A DNA stretch of 64,000 nucleotides from Chalciporus piperatus. Lineage: Eukaryota > Basidiomycota > Agaricomycetes > Boletales > Boletaceae. Location: the NCBI GenBank assembly GCA_038093975.1, contig JBBPTG010000006.1, positions 62,001 to 126,000 on the forward strand, written 5' to 3'. This document shows, piece by piece, positions 1-15,975 of this stretch (position 1 is the first letter of the stretch; each line of letters starts with the position of its first letter). Below the pieces are notes generated by a model. It was not told the DNA's origin. It searched no databases and saw only the letters and a program-made list of their open reading frames with translations. The position numbers and the translations under genes were made by a program.

Positions 1-1559
<1,559 letters not shown>

Positions 1560-2135
1560 CGAACGACTACGGACTCTGAAGCACTAGTAGAAGGGTGCAC
1601 TACTACTGGTGGTTCGTGACTTAGTCATCAAGGAATGATCAGATCAGATCGCAATTCGGATGGAAGAGAGAGTCCGTGCCAGTTGAGCGCTTTCCAGGAA
1701 AGCAGTGAAAGAGTCAGATAGACCAAGACTGACCGAGACAGCTGCGATCGATTATTGTACGATGTGACAAACCTGTGTTCATACAACCAACGCCGCTTCC
1801 GATTGGTGGGACAGGATGCACAGCATCCCCGGGTTCAGTTTTGAGTGGAAAGACATTGCAAAAACGGATGATCGAGGGACCTGGTACCGATCACAGTTAT
1901 CTTCGTCGATGAGTCATCGTGAGGGGTAGCTAAGTAGTACTTGAGTAGCAGGGCGAATACTTGGAGGATGTTCACTAATAGACCTGTCTCTGACCTGTCT
2001 CAACTCCAGTGAAATACTCGCCCCGCGTTGTGCCGAGCTGCGGCCTGAGTTGTCATCACTTGAACACGAGGTCACTCGACGAGTCAATGTTCCCCCTCAT
2101 AAACCATCCGTAGCCCCGTCGTCTCCACATTCCCC
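1560..2135. promoter_or_regulatory. divergent intergenic region between TAD2 and the sterol acyltransferase gene
   Basis: About 575 bp separate two divergent start codons and must hold both promoters. It contains a short repeat of GATCA units near 1636-1650 and inverted CTAGTAG/CTACTAC words near 1584-1608. No coding frame with family similarity is seen. Confidence 0.5.
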
Positions 2136-4213
2136 ATGACGTCGAAAGGTGTCCCTGACCATACCACTGCAGAGCGAAATAAGACCTTGAGACACCGTTC
2201 AAAGAAGCTTCGCGCTCTGATCACATTCCACCCTCGCAAGTCCCACTTCGACACCACAAACGAGTCCTCTGGCTCCAACGAATTCAGGGTAAGTGCCACA
2301 ATCGCCCCGCCTACTGAACCCGTCCAACCGTTCCATCAGGGCTTCTTCACCCTCTTCTGGATCACCCTCTTCCTATTCTCCATACAAACCTACGTCTCCT
2401 CCCTCGAAGTCAAAGGCTATGCGTTGTCTTTCGCCCTCGCTGCCTTGTTCTCTCGCGATGCTATTGTCCTTGCGCTCTCCGACGCCGTCCTCGTCCTTGT
2501 CTGTGCACTCTGTGTTCCAATCGCAAGGGCTAGAAGCAAGGGTTGGACAGAGTACCGCTGGTCAGGCATTGTTCTTCAACACGCATTCCAAGCTTGCGTA
2601 TTAGCGGGAGCTATCACATGGACATATCACAGGTACGCGCAACAACCACTCCCCCTGACTCCCTTTTGCTCATAAATGAGGATAGACAGTGGCCATGGGT
2701 CCAGTCTGGCTTCTTGACCTTGCATTCCTTTGTGATGATCATGAAGATGCACTCCTATATCTCTGCGAATGGCTATCTACAAGGCGTCTTCGAGCGCGCG
2801 CAACAAACCCTTGCAGATCTTCGCTCTCTCACTGTAGAGCCTTCGATCGGTGGTTGGGATAAGGCAATCTTGGATGCCCAAACGCGTCTCGACCTTGAGT
2901 CCAAGAAACCTCACGGAGACGCGATACCAGAGATCACGATGGAGATCGACACCCAAGGTACAAAGGCTGCTGTTGTTTCCACATCTAACGGCCAAGACTC
3001 TCTCCGAAAGAGAGTCGTGAATGCTTTGAATGGATCCGTCAAAGTTGGCGAGGATGTTACTGCTCTGGACTCCAGTGCTCTCGCAACTTTCGATGGGATC
3101 CTTTCCCTTAGTGGCTCAGATCCGCCACCAGCTTCGGTATCGGCGCTCGTTCATCATCCCTACCAACCCATCGCCACTCTAGCACACGAATTTCTCGAGC
3201 TTGATGCCGAGCTCGTGTCCATGTCCGGAAGAATCAAGTATCCCAACAACCTAGATTGGAAAAGTTTCTGCATCTACATGCTCAGTCCAACGCTGGTCTA
3301 CGAACTGGAGTATCCCTGCACCGATCGGTAAGCCGCGCTGAAAATTCCCGTCGTGTACAAACCAACAAACCTTGCATATCCATTAGCATCCGTCCGTTAT
3401 ACATATTTGAGAAGACAGTCGCGTTTGTGGGCTCCTTCGCACTTCTTTACACAGTTACCGAGAGTTTCATCATACCACTCACACCCACACCCGATCAATC
3501 ATTCTTCCGCTCACTTTTGGATCTGGCTTTGCCATTCATGATCTCCTATCTGTTGCTCTTCTACATCATTTTTGGTGAGCTCTCACGTGGATCGTTCGGA
3601 TGAGTTCCTGACACGCGAGACAGAGTGTATATGCAATGCATTTGCTGAGCTTACATAGTTGAGTTCTGTGCTGGTTCACTGCCCGGTTGCTCACCTGCCT
3701 CGTAGCTTTGCGGATCGGCAATTCTACGACGACTGGGTATGTCTCGTATACGAACCTTGTTGACGATATACAGAGTTGAACACCCCCTTCACCTATAGTG
3801 GAACTCAACGTCTTGGGACGAGTATTCTCGTAAATGGAACAAACCCGTCTACCAGTTTCTGCTTCGACATGTATACGCCTCTTCACTTGCCTCATATCCG
3901 TCTCTCTCTCGTTCGGGCGCGATGTTCGTTACATTTTTGCTCAGCGCTGCGGCCCACGAGCTAGTGATGATCATCGTCACAAGAAAGATCAGGCGAGTGA
4001 TCCGATTCGTGCTACGATTTGGCATATTGACCCCCCGAATGCTTGCACGCCTCTTGTAGATTCTATCTCTTCGTCATGCAGCTTCTTCAAATCCCACTCA
4101 TCTATGTCTCGCGTGCAACGCTCAAACAGAACCATCCCATCGGCAACGTGGCGTTCTGGCTTGGTCTATATACAGGCTTCCCATTACTATGCGTGGCGTA
4201 CGTCGCTTATTAA
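2136..4213 (+). CDS. ARE2: sterol O-acyltransferase (ACAT/ARE family, MBOAT)
   Basis: ER membrane enzyme that esterifies sterols with fatty acyl-CoA for storage in lipid droplets. The start at 2136 leads a basic N-terminus followed by hydrophobic segments (FFTLFWITLFLFSIQTYV and others). The conserved WPWVQSGFLTLHSFVMIMKM block is followed by NGYL. After several introns come FECICNAFAELTYFADRQ, the family motif FYDDWW-N, then LSAAAHELVM with the MBOAT active-site His, and NHPIGNVAFWLGLYTG near the C-terminus. The stop is TAA at 4211. The Are1/Are2 signature FYxDWWN separates it from DGAT1-type enzymes. The intron at 3993-4059 begins with GC (AG|GCGAGT) and ends in TAG: splicing there is required to join KIR to FYLFVMQLLQ, so it is a GC-AG intron. 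Confidence 0.9.
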
Positions 4214-5048
4214 AGATGAGGATGCTTAAAGATACCTATTACTGGGCACGGGAGACGACCTCGATGGACGATCCCGAGATCAGATTCGATGATACTGAAT
4301 TTGCTAGCACAACCTACCCGACTCGCGCGCCCTCGCTCCTCGCTCCCTTTTTTCGCATATGCTTTGTCTCTCGCCTCCTTGACTCGTGACACGGACTTTC
4401 GTTGTGGTCTCTACACAAAGGTGCGATTAACTCTACGTTTGTATCCGTTTCATCGGTGTTTTTTACTGTAGTGTATACACGATGAGGTTGATGCCTGTAT
4501 TTATTTTAATCTTAAGGATGGAGGATGGCTGATGCATATGATGACGTTGACGTTCCCGGACTCATTAAATCTCTGAACCTCAGACGAGAGTACTGGGCTT
4601 ATACCACCTTTTATTACCCCGTAAAATCGATCGTCGAACGCGTGGAGCGTATACAACGTCTGTAAAGCAAATTGAGACTGTGACCCGCACAAAACTCAAT
4701 TACACTCTCTTCATGCTGTCAAGTCATTCTTACCGGTGATTCAACCAGGCGTGCAGATAATTTTGAATGTATCCATAGTTCGACAGGCAAACAAACCAGG
4801 GCTCCCTAGGTAAGGAGGCAAGGTAGTGCTGGGCCCACTGTCACTTCGGACAGCGACCATGATGAGAGGTGGTTAGAGTTGGGTTTCGGACGATACAGAT
4901 TTATTTGCTGATTTGCCACATGGCACCAGTCAACTGTTTTTGGTGCAAGTGTGAAGACGTGCTGCGCGTTCCAGCATCCATTTCGCAATCCGCCACGAAC
5001 GATCCTAGAACTATCAAGGTTCTGCGGCGAATAACGTGGTTCTGCACC
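4214..5048. other. intergenic region, no gene seen
   Basis: It holds the 3' flank of the sterol acyltransferase gene and the promoter of the downstream hydrolase. An open frame in phase with the hydrolase extends upstream to 4869 with possible earlier starts at 4869 and 4920, so part of this stretch could be coding if an upstream start is used. No RNA gene or repeat was recognised. Confidence 0.4.
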
Positions 5049-6217
5049 ATGCCATGCGGCGTCTCGTGAGTACATATGCAGCCACACGTCTCCGACTCAT
5101 AGCACAACTGACGACACTTCTAGTAACCATACATCCCAGTGGGAGAACCCCATCACGTTGAGCTATGCCATTCTCGATGGTGTCGACATCAAGCTCGATG
5201 CATATCTGCCACGGAACGTTCACGGCCCAACGCCAGCCGTCTTATTTTTTCACGGCGGCGGTTGTTTCAGCGGAACACGACGCAACGAGGGCATCGGTTA
5301 CTTCCCTTGGATAGAACGTTCGTATCATAACTGCCATCATTGCACTCTCGTTCCAACTAACAATGATGTTATTCTTAGAGAAAACCCTCGAGCGTGGCTA
5401 TCTGTTCATCACCGCAGATTACAGGTTACTCCATCCGTTCACTGGCTTGGATCAACGTGACGATGCCATTCGCTTATTTCATTTTCTCGATCACGAGTTC
5501 AACGAGCGACTACCGGCTGGTGCTACAATGACCCTTGATCGTACCAAAATTGCTGTGATCGGCGAGTCGGGTGGCGGATACATCGCTCGTTTGGCGGCCT
5601 TGCATGCAGTACCTCGTCCAGCAGCACTCGTATCTTACTACGGCATGGGTGGAGACCTGCTTTCCGATTTCTGGCTCAATGTTCGCGAACCACAAACCAT
5701 GCCGAGAGAGAGAGTCAACTGCTTCTTAGATACCAAGCCCACAGAGGAGACTGGGTTGCCTATCTTCCTCCAAGACGGTTTTTTCACGGATGGGCTGCGA
5801 CGCACTGATGCTTTTGCATGGATATCTCAGAACGGTTTATTTCTGGACTATATCACTGGCATCCCCGGTTTGTCGGAGGGTCTCAGAAGGGTGGCAAAGG
5901 ATCAGCGGCCAGGTGCAATTCCGACTGATGTTCAGCAATCATTCCCTGAGCTCTCCATGAACACTTCACTTCTTCATCCCCCTACTCTCTTTGTCCACAG
6001 CACGAACGACACAGTCGTTCCGCTATCGGAGAGCCTCAACACACACGAACAGCTGAAGAAAGCCGGTGTCTCGACTGAAGTATTTTTGCTAGATGGAGAA
6101 AAACACGGCCCTATACAGCAGGATGGCTCGGAGGTTGTGGGGATGGAAGAAGCGGAAGAAAAGGTATTCCAATTCATAGATAGTGTATTCAGAGACTCCT
6201 TTCGGCTTAGCCACTAG
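5049..6217 (+). CDS. alpha/beta hydrolase (esterase/lipase-like, HGGG and GESGGG motifs)
   Basis: The start at 5049 gives MPCGVS, then an intron (about 5066-5123), then NHTSQWENPITLSYAILDG. The oxyanion-hole motif HGGG lies in VLFFHGGGCFSG, and the nucleophile elbow GESGGG in AVIGESGGGYIARL. A C-terminal HGPIQQDG carries the probable catalytic His, and the Asp is likely in HSTNDTVVPL. A second intron ends near 5378. This is the alpha/beta-hydrolase-3 (hormone-sensitive-lipase-like) layout. No signal peptide is evident, so it is probably intracellular. The substrate cannot be predicted. Its stop lies only about 40 bp from the stop of the convergent SDR locus, so the two probably share or overlap 3' ends. 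Confidence 0.8.
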
Positions 6218-6258
6218 ACATAAAGCGAACACAGTGTTCCTCCCCTTCAAGTTGTTCG

Positions 6259-7456
6259 TCAGAATAGTCCACCATCACAAGCGATCTGTATAACCCATTA
6301 GCGTCAGCAATGATCAGTTAAGCGCAGAACTGACCGTTTGTCCTGGGTTATCGATCAATGGCATGCCAACGCTGAACCCAGAACGCTTCTCACCTGGCGC
6401 TTGTCGGAAACGAGGAACGAAACTAGAGCGGCAACATCCGTCGGCTGCCCAATGGTTCCCAAAGCACACCCATGCTACAATTCGGATTCGTAAAATATCG
6501 TCGAAGATTGAGTCCACGATGTTCATGAGCTTTTCTCGCTTACAGCAGCGTTCATATCAGATCCTTTCATTAGCGCGGCGAACTGAGAAGCTGTTTCGTG
6601 AACTGCCGCATTGCATTAGTCGGATGTACTCAAGAACACATCTAGAGTATTGGCACTCACGCAAAGGAGTATCTATGGAGCCAGGAGCGTATGCGTTCAC
6701 AGTAATCCCGTATTTCCCTACCTCTAAAGCTGAAGAACAGCTGTCAGTGCGCTGCAAATGGATACTGGCGACTCACCAAGACTTTGTGTGAGACCCTTGA
6801 TTGCGAACTTGCTCGCAGAGTATGCGGAAAAAAGCGCTGCACCTGCAAAGTTTGAGCATTTACGCGCGGAGATGACTCGACGCCAAAAATCGTTTACCTC
6901 TGTGGCCAGCTATAGACGATGCAGTTACTATTCTTCCACCACGACCTTGTGTAATCATCACTAGAGCGGCGGCCCTTCATGCAAAGGTGTGTACCTCGTA
7001 CGTTCAAGTTGAACATGCGATCCAAATCATCGGGGGTGGCTGGGTAGTCTTTTGAGAGGACTCCTGTCTCGTCAACAGCAGCGGTGAGCCTTACTGTCGA
7101 TGAAGGATTTAGCAAAACAAGTGCCCGCGTTGGCGACCATCTGCGCTACCTATTCAGAACTACGATCTGAGGCGATCCGCAAAAGGGATACTGACCACGT
7201 CGAGGCTTCCAAAGCTGTTCACGGTCTCGTTGACCATGTGATCCACCTCAGGCTCCCGAGTGACATCGCCGGTGGTGATGATGGATTTGATCGCTGGGTT
7301 GGACTTTTCTATGTCCCTTTGCAGATCTCGGATGAGGGAAGCGCTTGCTGGCAAGTCATTCAAGGCGACGTTGTGTCCATCCTTTGCGAGTTGCAGAGCA
7401 ACAGCTCTCCCAATGCCCCGTGCGCATCCCGTCACTAATGCAGCCCGAATAGCCAT
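6259..7456 (-). pseudogene. short-chain dehydrogenase/reductase with a +1 frameshift (possible pseudogene)
   Basis: Classical SDR reading from 7456: the cofactor motif VTGCARGIGRA near residue 9, then DVMVANAG after an intron, then DLDRMFNLNVRGTHLCMK, then GGRIVTASSIAG, the catalytic YSASK, VNAYAPGSIDTPL, and an end reading GQTIACDGGLF with TGA at 6259-6261. It most resembles NAD(H)-dependent acetoin/butanediol-type SDRs. The frame breaks between LCMK and VMITQGRGG: one extra base in the CCC run at 6973-6975 (plus strand) shifts the frame, and no sensible intron removes it without losing conserved residues. Near the 3' end, a working frame needs a 35-nt intron, shorter than its neighbours. 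Either a young pseudogene or a base error. Tail-to-tail with the hydrolase. Confidence 0.65.
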
Positions 7457-7692
7457 GGTGTGCGGGTGATAGTCGTTTATCGTGCCTGACGCTACCAGGC
7501 ATCAAACTCATCTTTTCTGGATGTAGGTATGGAGGTAAGCTACATATTTTCCTGCTCTGATGTCATGGGGCAAAAGAGTTCGAAGAGGACATGTAGAATA
7601 TGATCATCCTTGCACGCGACAAGCCGATGATGCGTGAAAGAATACACAGAGGGTATTGTTCTCGACAAGGCGCATCATAAAGAGAGAAATGC

Positions 7693-10619
7693 TCATCGAA
7701 CGGGGTTACCTGGACCATGCATGATCTTGTCGAGCGTCTTCGTCCGTAGAGGTGTGTCTGCGAACAGCGCCTCGACGAGTTTCACGAGCTCGTCCGTCTC
7801 AAAGTCCACCAAGGTCCCCTCTTCGAAAAGATACGTCAAATCTGCCATCGACGCTTCCTGTGACGCAAAAAGTCAATTGAGGATGCGAGCCTGAGCGCGG
7901 GTCTCTCTCGCTTACCAAGAGTTCCGACAAGTACGAAAACTTCAACCACGACGGGACGTAAGACACGACGAACGAAGACTGTGGTGGATTAGATGAATTA
8001 TTAACGAGGATCTTGGTTGCACTCGCGAAAGTATATACTTACCTCGCTCGTGCTGTCTACGAACAACCCTTCTAGCGCCGACAGAATCCTACAGAGTTCG
8101 CTCAGCTTGTGCGACTCCACTTCTGGTATATCCGATATAGCCAAGATGCTCTCGAGTATTCTTGACAGGACGCCATCGACAACTAATCCCACCGCAGCGT
8201 AGTACTTGGTTTTTGGGAGAATCGACTACATAAACAGTTCAATGGATGATAGAATGAATCGTCTGGAGTACTACTAACCTTCCAGGCGTTTGCAACACTT
8301 CGTACATCCCGGAGGACTCGGGTGATCACCATTTCGCACTCGTCGTAGCGTTCCTGGTCCGAGGTGTCAGTGAAACCGTCTGCGCCTGAGAGAACTCCCT
8401 CAAGGGCCGTTATTTGTCTCTCCTGGTGGTGGGAACAGTTGGATTAGGATTCTAACATCAGAAAACATAAAACTTACGATTCCGCCGTGGTACCAGCTGT
8501 CCGATAGAACCTTGAGGTCATCTTTGCGTTCCTCCAGTTTCTCCTGGACGGATGGAACCCCTTGTTCGCTGCCGAGTACGCGCGATATCTCTTCGGAGAT
8601 GTGGAAACAATCATTGGAGAATTGCATCCGGTCCGCTGGATTCGATAACCTCGAAGCAGCCGCGACAGGATACAACGCGCAGTACAAGTCGAGGACAAGA
8701 GCACTGGTCTGCATGATCAATGTGCCAGGTTCCAATGCCGAGGATGAAGAACGGGAGAAGATGCCGGAAGACGCGAGGGCTTTGCCTTCGTGCAAGGCAT
8801 CCTCGACTGCTTGGGCGATACGTCGCGTGACAGCAGACACAGGATACAACTCCTTGTCATCGCTGGGAAGTTCGTCGTCCCAGCCCCAAGCATCGCTCGG
8901 GTCGGGCTCGGCCTCCTGCACGGGCTCTGGATTCGGCGCTGGTGGTTCTTCGGGCTCTTCAACCTCGTCGTCAAAGCCCCATGCATCCTCGGCCGTATTT
9001 GAAGGATCAGTATTCAAGCTATTATCATCGTCGAAACCCCAGTTATCCGCCTCGGGCTCGGGCTGAGCCACAGGCTCAGGCTCATGCTTCCCATTTGTCC
9101 GAGGAACCTTGGTGGCGGCTACGACAAGCTCCGCCATGAACGTATCCTTGGGACGTGATGCGCTAGCTAGAACAGTCGCACGTACGTCGTCGAGTATGTG
9201 CAATCGCCGTCCTCTCTCGTAATGCGCACAGACGTTATCAACCCAATTCTTAATCTCCCTTTCGACAGGGTCTGCTTTGAGCAGTCCGACAACGCATTTC
9301 GTCTCGAAGTCGACAGATTTCTTCGTGAGCTCCAGGAACGCGGGAAGAGCTTCAGGCTTCGAAGGTAGAGACGGGATGAGTAAACGGGTCATGATGGAGG
9401 TTGTCAAAGGTTTTGCAAGACTTCTCGGGAATGCGTCGAGCTGTGACTGGGGTAGACAAGGAAATAGCTTGTCGTTGATGAATCCCAGAACACACGACAG
9501 ATTCTCGAGAGGCGTGATGTCAGGAGTTGTCGAGGGGGAGGAGTGTCGTTGCAGTTTGTGAACCAGCATACCAGACGAATCGGATTCCGTTGACGCCGAC
9601 AACGATCCTGGGTGTTCCAAAGAGCGGTCGATGTAATGAGCAGCTATGTCACGCCTTAAGCTCGTCATATGCGAGGACAACGAGGTTGACGAGAGTGAAG
9701 AAAGCACCGCGGACAGGGGTATAGGGCTTTGTGAGTTTGGAACTGTAAAAACAGAAAGAGAGCGTATAAGAGGCAACATATCCCGGACAAAAGGGAATGA
9801 CCAACCAACAACGGAGGGTCGCACAACAATCTCCGTTGGGGAGATGACCACACTTTGGGTGTACGCATTGTTTAACAGTTCCTCGACGCGATTCGTGAGT
9901 ACGCGTAACTTGGTCTGCGAAGATAATTCAGGCCTGGAACGTCTCTCGCTGCGGGAATCGCGTACCTTCATGTCCGATGTGACAGTCGCCTCGCCGAGGG
10001 GTGGTGGAGCACGTTCGAGCAGCTGGGAGAGCTTACCACTGGCTGGTACCGACGCGGGAAGATCCCCAGAATCCACAAGCTTTTGTACCGCTTCAAGCTG
10101 ACTCTTGCATTCCGAAAGGTGTGATAGCGATGCGTGCAACACGTCTGCATTCAAGGACGCCTGAGCCAGAGCTTGGTGTCTTCGGAGTGCTTCCAGCAGC
10201 GCCGGTGTCAGGCCATTCTGTAGGATTCCATGGATTCTGCTCTGGCATATAGTACGCGGGCAAGCTAATATGTCTTACCTCCGGATCCGAAACTACATGG
10301 TTGAGAGCATCCACACCGCTCGAAAGACTTTGCAGCCGCTGCTGGGCAGACCGTGCCGAAGTCAACTGTGCCTCGAATGCGGGGAGGTTCGCATGTATGC
10401 GGTCATGAATTCGTTTCTGGTCGCTCGTAGTGAGATGTGTGAACAAAACTTGCGGAAACGGGGTACCTTGGTGAGTCGTATGGATTCGTCTAGTTCCGTT
10501 CGCCATGAGGATGCAATAGCCGAGTCCAGTGACTGAAATGTCACGGAATCAATCTTGGACAATATTTGAGAGGATACGTCCACCTGGCGGGGAAGGTGCG
10601 AGGGGAGGGAGAATACCAT
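7693..10619 (-). CDS. ZW10/Dsl1-like kinetochore and vesicle-tethering protein
   Basis: Start at 10619 (MVFSLPSHLPRQVDVSS). Most of the protein is one long exon between 8400 and 10154 plus smaller exons on each side, giving a large helical protein. The middle carries repeated acidic WGFDDD, WGFDDE and WGWDDE words separated by Pro/Glu-rich linker, a feature of fungal ZW10-like proteins. The C-terminal half (LPSDDKELYPVSAVTRRIAQ, ALVLDLYCALYP, FSNDCFHISEEI) resembles the ZW10 C-terminal helical region. The last exons read VSYVPSWLKFSYLSELL and FETDELVKLVEALFAD and stop at 7693. Family members act in Golgi-to-ER SNARE tethering and, in animals, the RZZ checkpoint complex. Assignment is from motifs read by eye. 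Confidence 0.7.
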
Positions 10620-10898
10620 GGCTGTCGCTCTTCAAGTCGAGCTCACCGCTGTCCATAACGTGGACCAACTACTTATGGTCACGTGATACCAGACAGGGGC
10701 GAGAACTACTAGGTTATGTCGGGTTCGGATATTCACAAGTTCAAAAGTTAATCCATGGGTACACATGTATTGCCGTGGCAAAAATAAAAGAGCTCCAAGA
10801 TTACAAGCCGGGTCTATGGTATCGAACGGGGTATCGGACGACAGACGATTCCCAATCTAAGAAGCCGCCAAGTTCCAACGAGAAACAACAAAACCACT

Positions 10899-12828
<1,930 letters not shown>

Positions 12829-13223
12829 GATGGAAGAGAAGGAAGAAGGAGAAGGGAAGAATTGAGAAAATTGAAGGGCGGTAAGGGCAAGGGCAACAAG
12901 GGTTTGCAACGTAAAACAGGGTACTACTACGCGTACATTACAACATTGCCTCGCGTTGCGTTGTCAACTTGTTATGCAGCATCAATTTTAGACCACAACA
13001 TGTAAACTACTCGCGACCTACACTCTCCACCAAGTAAGTGACCAGATCAGACGAGACATGTAGGTCATAAATCAGTGCATTAGCAGTTGTGCCATCAGTA
13101 GTACTAATACTATTAGTATTATCTATTGATAGTTGTGACGTTGTTTAGATCACAAGCCGTTGCCAAACAAACGCCTGCCTTCTCGCCAAATCCGTCACTC
13201 CTCCAAGACCACCAGCAGCCACC
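12829..13223. promoter_or_regulatory. divergent promoter region between the NDR kinase and PRP4
   Basis: About 395 bp between two divergent starts. At 13102-13118 there is a 17-bp near-palindrome, TACTAATA-C-TATTAGTA, within an AT-rich patch, and similar tagtac/tactag words surround it. It could be a protein-binding site or chance AT-rich sequence. Confidence 0.4.
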
Positions 13224-15264
13224 ATGGCGGACCTCACCCTCGACACCCTGATGGACGATGGAAACTATCTGGGCTCAGAGAGAGCCCGGATAGAAAATAA
13301 GGCCATCCTTGACGAACTCGAACGTAAGAAGAAAGCACGCAGCATGGCCGTGCCAACCGACGACAATCGCGTCAAGGCAAGACTTCGCGAGATCGGAGAA
13401 CCAATCACGCTGTTCGGTGAACGTGTGCGTGCATCTCTCTCACTCATTCTAGTCACATTATTGAACCACAGGCAGGCCGCTGACCGGAGAGATCGTCTGA
13501 TATATGTGCTCTCTCAAATAAATGCCGCTCGAGGAGAGGACGTACGAATGGATGAAGATGAATCGTCCGAAAGCGAAGAAGAGGTGTGTTTTATGCGTGT
13601 CAAACAGAACCTTCCACCCTCACACGTTCTTAGGAGGAAGAGTTCTATACCGAGGGTTCCCTCGAACTGCTTCAAGCCAGGCGGCGCTTAGCGGAGTACT
13701 CTCTGCCCAGGTTGGATTTTACCTACCAATAGGCCATATCAGTAAGGTGCTTACAACATCCTACCCTATCTACCCATTGCAGAGCTCAAAAGCGAGTCGA
13801 CCAACAGCGAATACACGCAAAGCTGCCCCTTGCACGCATAATTGATCTCCGCAAGAAGATATTTGGAGAAGTCAAGGTAATGGAATCGGTCGCCGAGGCA
13901 TTGTGTCTATTGACATCTGCCACTTGTAGCGCTTCAGTAACCTGGGCTCTCAGATCGGTGACGACCGGCCAATATCGCAGGTACGCTTCTCCCCAAACAG
14001 TAAACTCCTTGCGACTGGCAGTTGGTCGGGCGCGGTAAAACTATGGGATGTTCCTGCCTGCACACCCAAGCGAACGCTGCGTGGTAAGTACTTGAATACG
14101 CTGGCACATGCACGACGTAATGGAATTTCCCTACAGGACATGGGGATCGTGTGGGAGGCGTTGCATGGCATCCACAAGCAACGCTAACACAGAGCGAACG
14201 ACTGGTCAACCTTGCCTCTGGGGCAGGAGACAACTGCGTGAACTTGTGGTCTCTGGACAGGTGAGTATCGTTCGACCTCCTAGATCGCCCTGCTGAGGCA
14301 ATGTACCAGTGATACCCCACTGGCCGTCATGAAAGGGCACGCAGACCGTATCTGCCGTGTTGCCTTTCACCCCTCGGGTGACTACGTCGCATCCGCCTCT
14401 TTCGACACGTCCTGGCGACTGTGGGACGTCACGACTCAGAAAGAACTGCTTCTGCAAGAGGGTCATTCCAAAGAAGTCTACTCAGTAGAGTTCCAAGACG
14501 ACGGCGCCCTCGTCGCATCAGGGTGAGTTTCAATAGCCACAGTCACATCCTTCACCCGCGGTCCTAACTCTCCCCCCTCCTTTCCTTCCAGTGGCCTGGA
14601 CGCCATCGGGCGTGTCTGGGATCTTCGAACAGGCCGAACGGCCATGGTTCTTGATGGACACGTCCAAGCCATCTTTGGCATCGCCTTTTCTCCAAACTGG
14701 TGAGTCCCTCTCTCTCCAATCGTCCCGTCCTCCCGAAGATCGCTTCGCTTACCGCGGTCCCTTTTTCCCCCGCCCTGTTCCAACAACACTGACAGTTACC
14801 AAATTGCCACCGGTGCGGGTGACGACACGATCCGGATATGGGACATGCGATCCCTAAAAGCCCTTTACACCATCCCTGCACACATATCCAACGTGTCCGA
14901 CGTCCGATTCTTCCGGGGCGACGAGTCCCTACCGAGCATGTGCATCGCCAACGGTAGCGGTAGCGGTGCCGGTGACGGCGCGAGTGACGCCTTGATGAAC
15001 GGCATCGACGAAGACCCAGACACCAACGGTGACGATAAAGAAGTCGACGCTGCGGTGGAGTGGAGTTATCGCTCAGGGCTCTACTTTGCGAGCGCGGGCT
15101 ACGACGGTTTCGTCAAGATTTGGAGCGCGGACGATTGGCAACTGCTTCGCACGCTCACGACCGACTCGGGCAAAGTCATGTCTGTCGATCTTTCTGCCGA
15201 CGGACGGTTGCTCGCGTCCGGAACTTATAATCGCAACTTTCAGCTGTTCGCGCCAGAGGATTAG
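13224..15264 (+). CDS. PRP4: U4/U6 snRNP protein Prp4 (PRP4 domain plus WD40 propeller)
   Basis: Spliceosomal protein that binds Prp3 and U4/U6 in the tri-snRNP. The start at 13224 has a CCACC context. The N-terminal Prp4 (SFM) motif is visible as [15 protein letters not shown] with [11 protein letters not shown] after the first intron. The acidic linker [11 protein letters not shown] follows, then [21 protein letters not shown] repeats come next: [82 protein letters not shown], and [18 protein letters not shown]. Between the last two sits a Gly/Ser/Asp-rich insertion of roughly 50 residues (14939-15060). The stop TAG at 15262 lies 8 bp before the MITE at 15273. Confidence 0.92.
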
Positions 15265-15272
15265 GAGGAGTA

Positions 15273-15975
15273 TAGTTGCGGACACGCAAAGCCCACCGGT
15301 TCTATAACGCAAAAATATGAGTTTTCTACAGGAAACTGAGAGTGGATTTGGACTTAGATTGTCAAAAGGATGCAAAAAACACTGCTCCGAAGTTTTTCCC
15401 ACGACATTTTTGGTGCGCCAAATTTTTGGGCCAATTTCCGGAATGTTGTGTACCCCTTTGGGGCTTTGGGGGTGATCTGAAGTGGACTGAAGCAAACCAC
15501 GATGTCTCAACTTCTCAGTTGACGTTCAGTTGACGAAGAAATGTCAAGGTGAGGCCAATCCAGATGCCTGTAAGCCTACCCCGCCCCGACTTGATACCTA
15601 CTGACCGCACGAGGCTGAGAGCATAAGCTTAGTAATCAGGGGACAGTTGCCTAATTGGGAAGGGACTAGCGTTCAATACCATCACACCACACATTTTTAG
15701 ACAACTCTGATAGACCTTTTCTTTATGGGATCATCAACAACTCAACGAGAGGAGTCGTTTGCGCATTTTTCGGGATTTTTAGCTATTTTTTTCGTGTTGC
15801 GCCAAATTTTTAGGGTAAAAATTCTTCATTTTGAAGAATTTAAAGAATCGGCTCGTGGAATCCGTTTCTACTTACTCTCAGCATCATAAATAAATGGTTT
15901 TCAGTCAGGACTGATGTGTTGTGATGTCGCAAAAACTCAGCGACTATTGTGGTTGACTTTGCGTGTCCGCAACTG
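15273..15975. mobile_element. Tc1/mariner-type MITE (703 bp, TA target duplication)
   Basis: The left end TAGTTGCGGACACGCAAAG and the reverse complement of the right end CAGTTGCGGACACGCAAAG match over 18 of 19 bases, and similarity continues a few bases (CCCACC against TCAACC). The dinucleotide TA flanks both ends (15271-15272 and 15976-15977), the target duplication of the Tc1/mariner superfamily. The interior is AT-rich with no useful ORF and has two copies of GCGCCAAATTTTT-like sequence near 15415 and 15798. The terminal CAGT start also fits the superfamily. It is non-autonomous. Confidence 0.88.

Noticed and set aside
8512..9066. Plus-strand 184-codon frame opposite the ZW10-like gene
   Set aside because: Ser/Gly-rich antisense shadow of the acidic WGFDD region; the minus strand carries the conserved protein.
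12829..12909. Upstream extension of the NDR kinase frame to a TTG codon at 12909
   Set aside because: Not an ATG, and the added residues are hydrophobic and unlike the family. MSQRPS at 12828 is the better start.
13102..13118. 17-bp palindrome in the NDR kinase/PRP4 promoter
   Set aside because: Short and AT-only apart from two bases; not enough to claim a regulatory site beyond mention.
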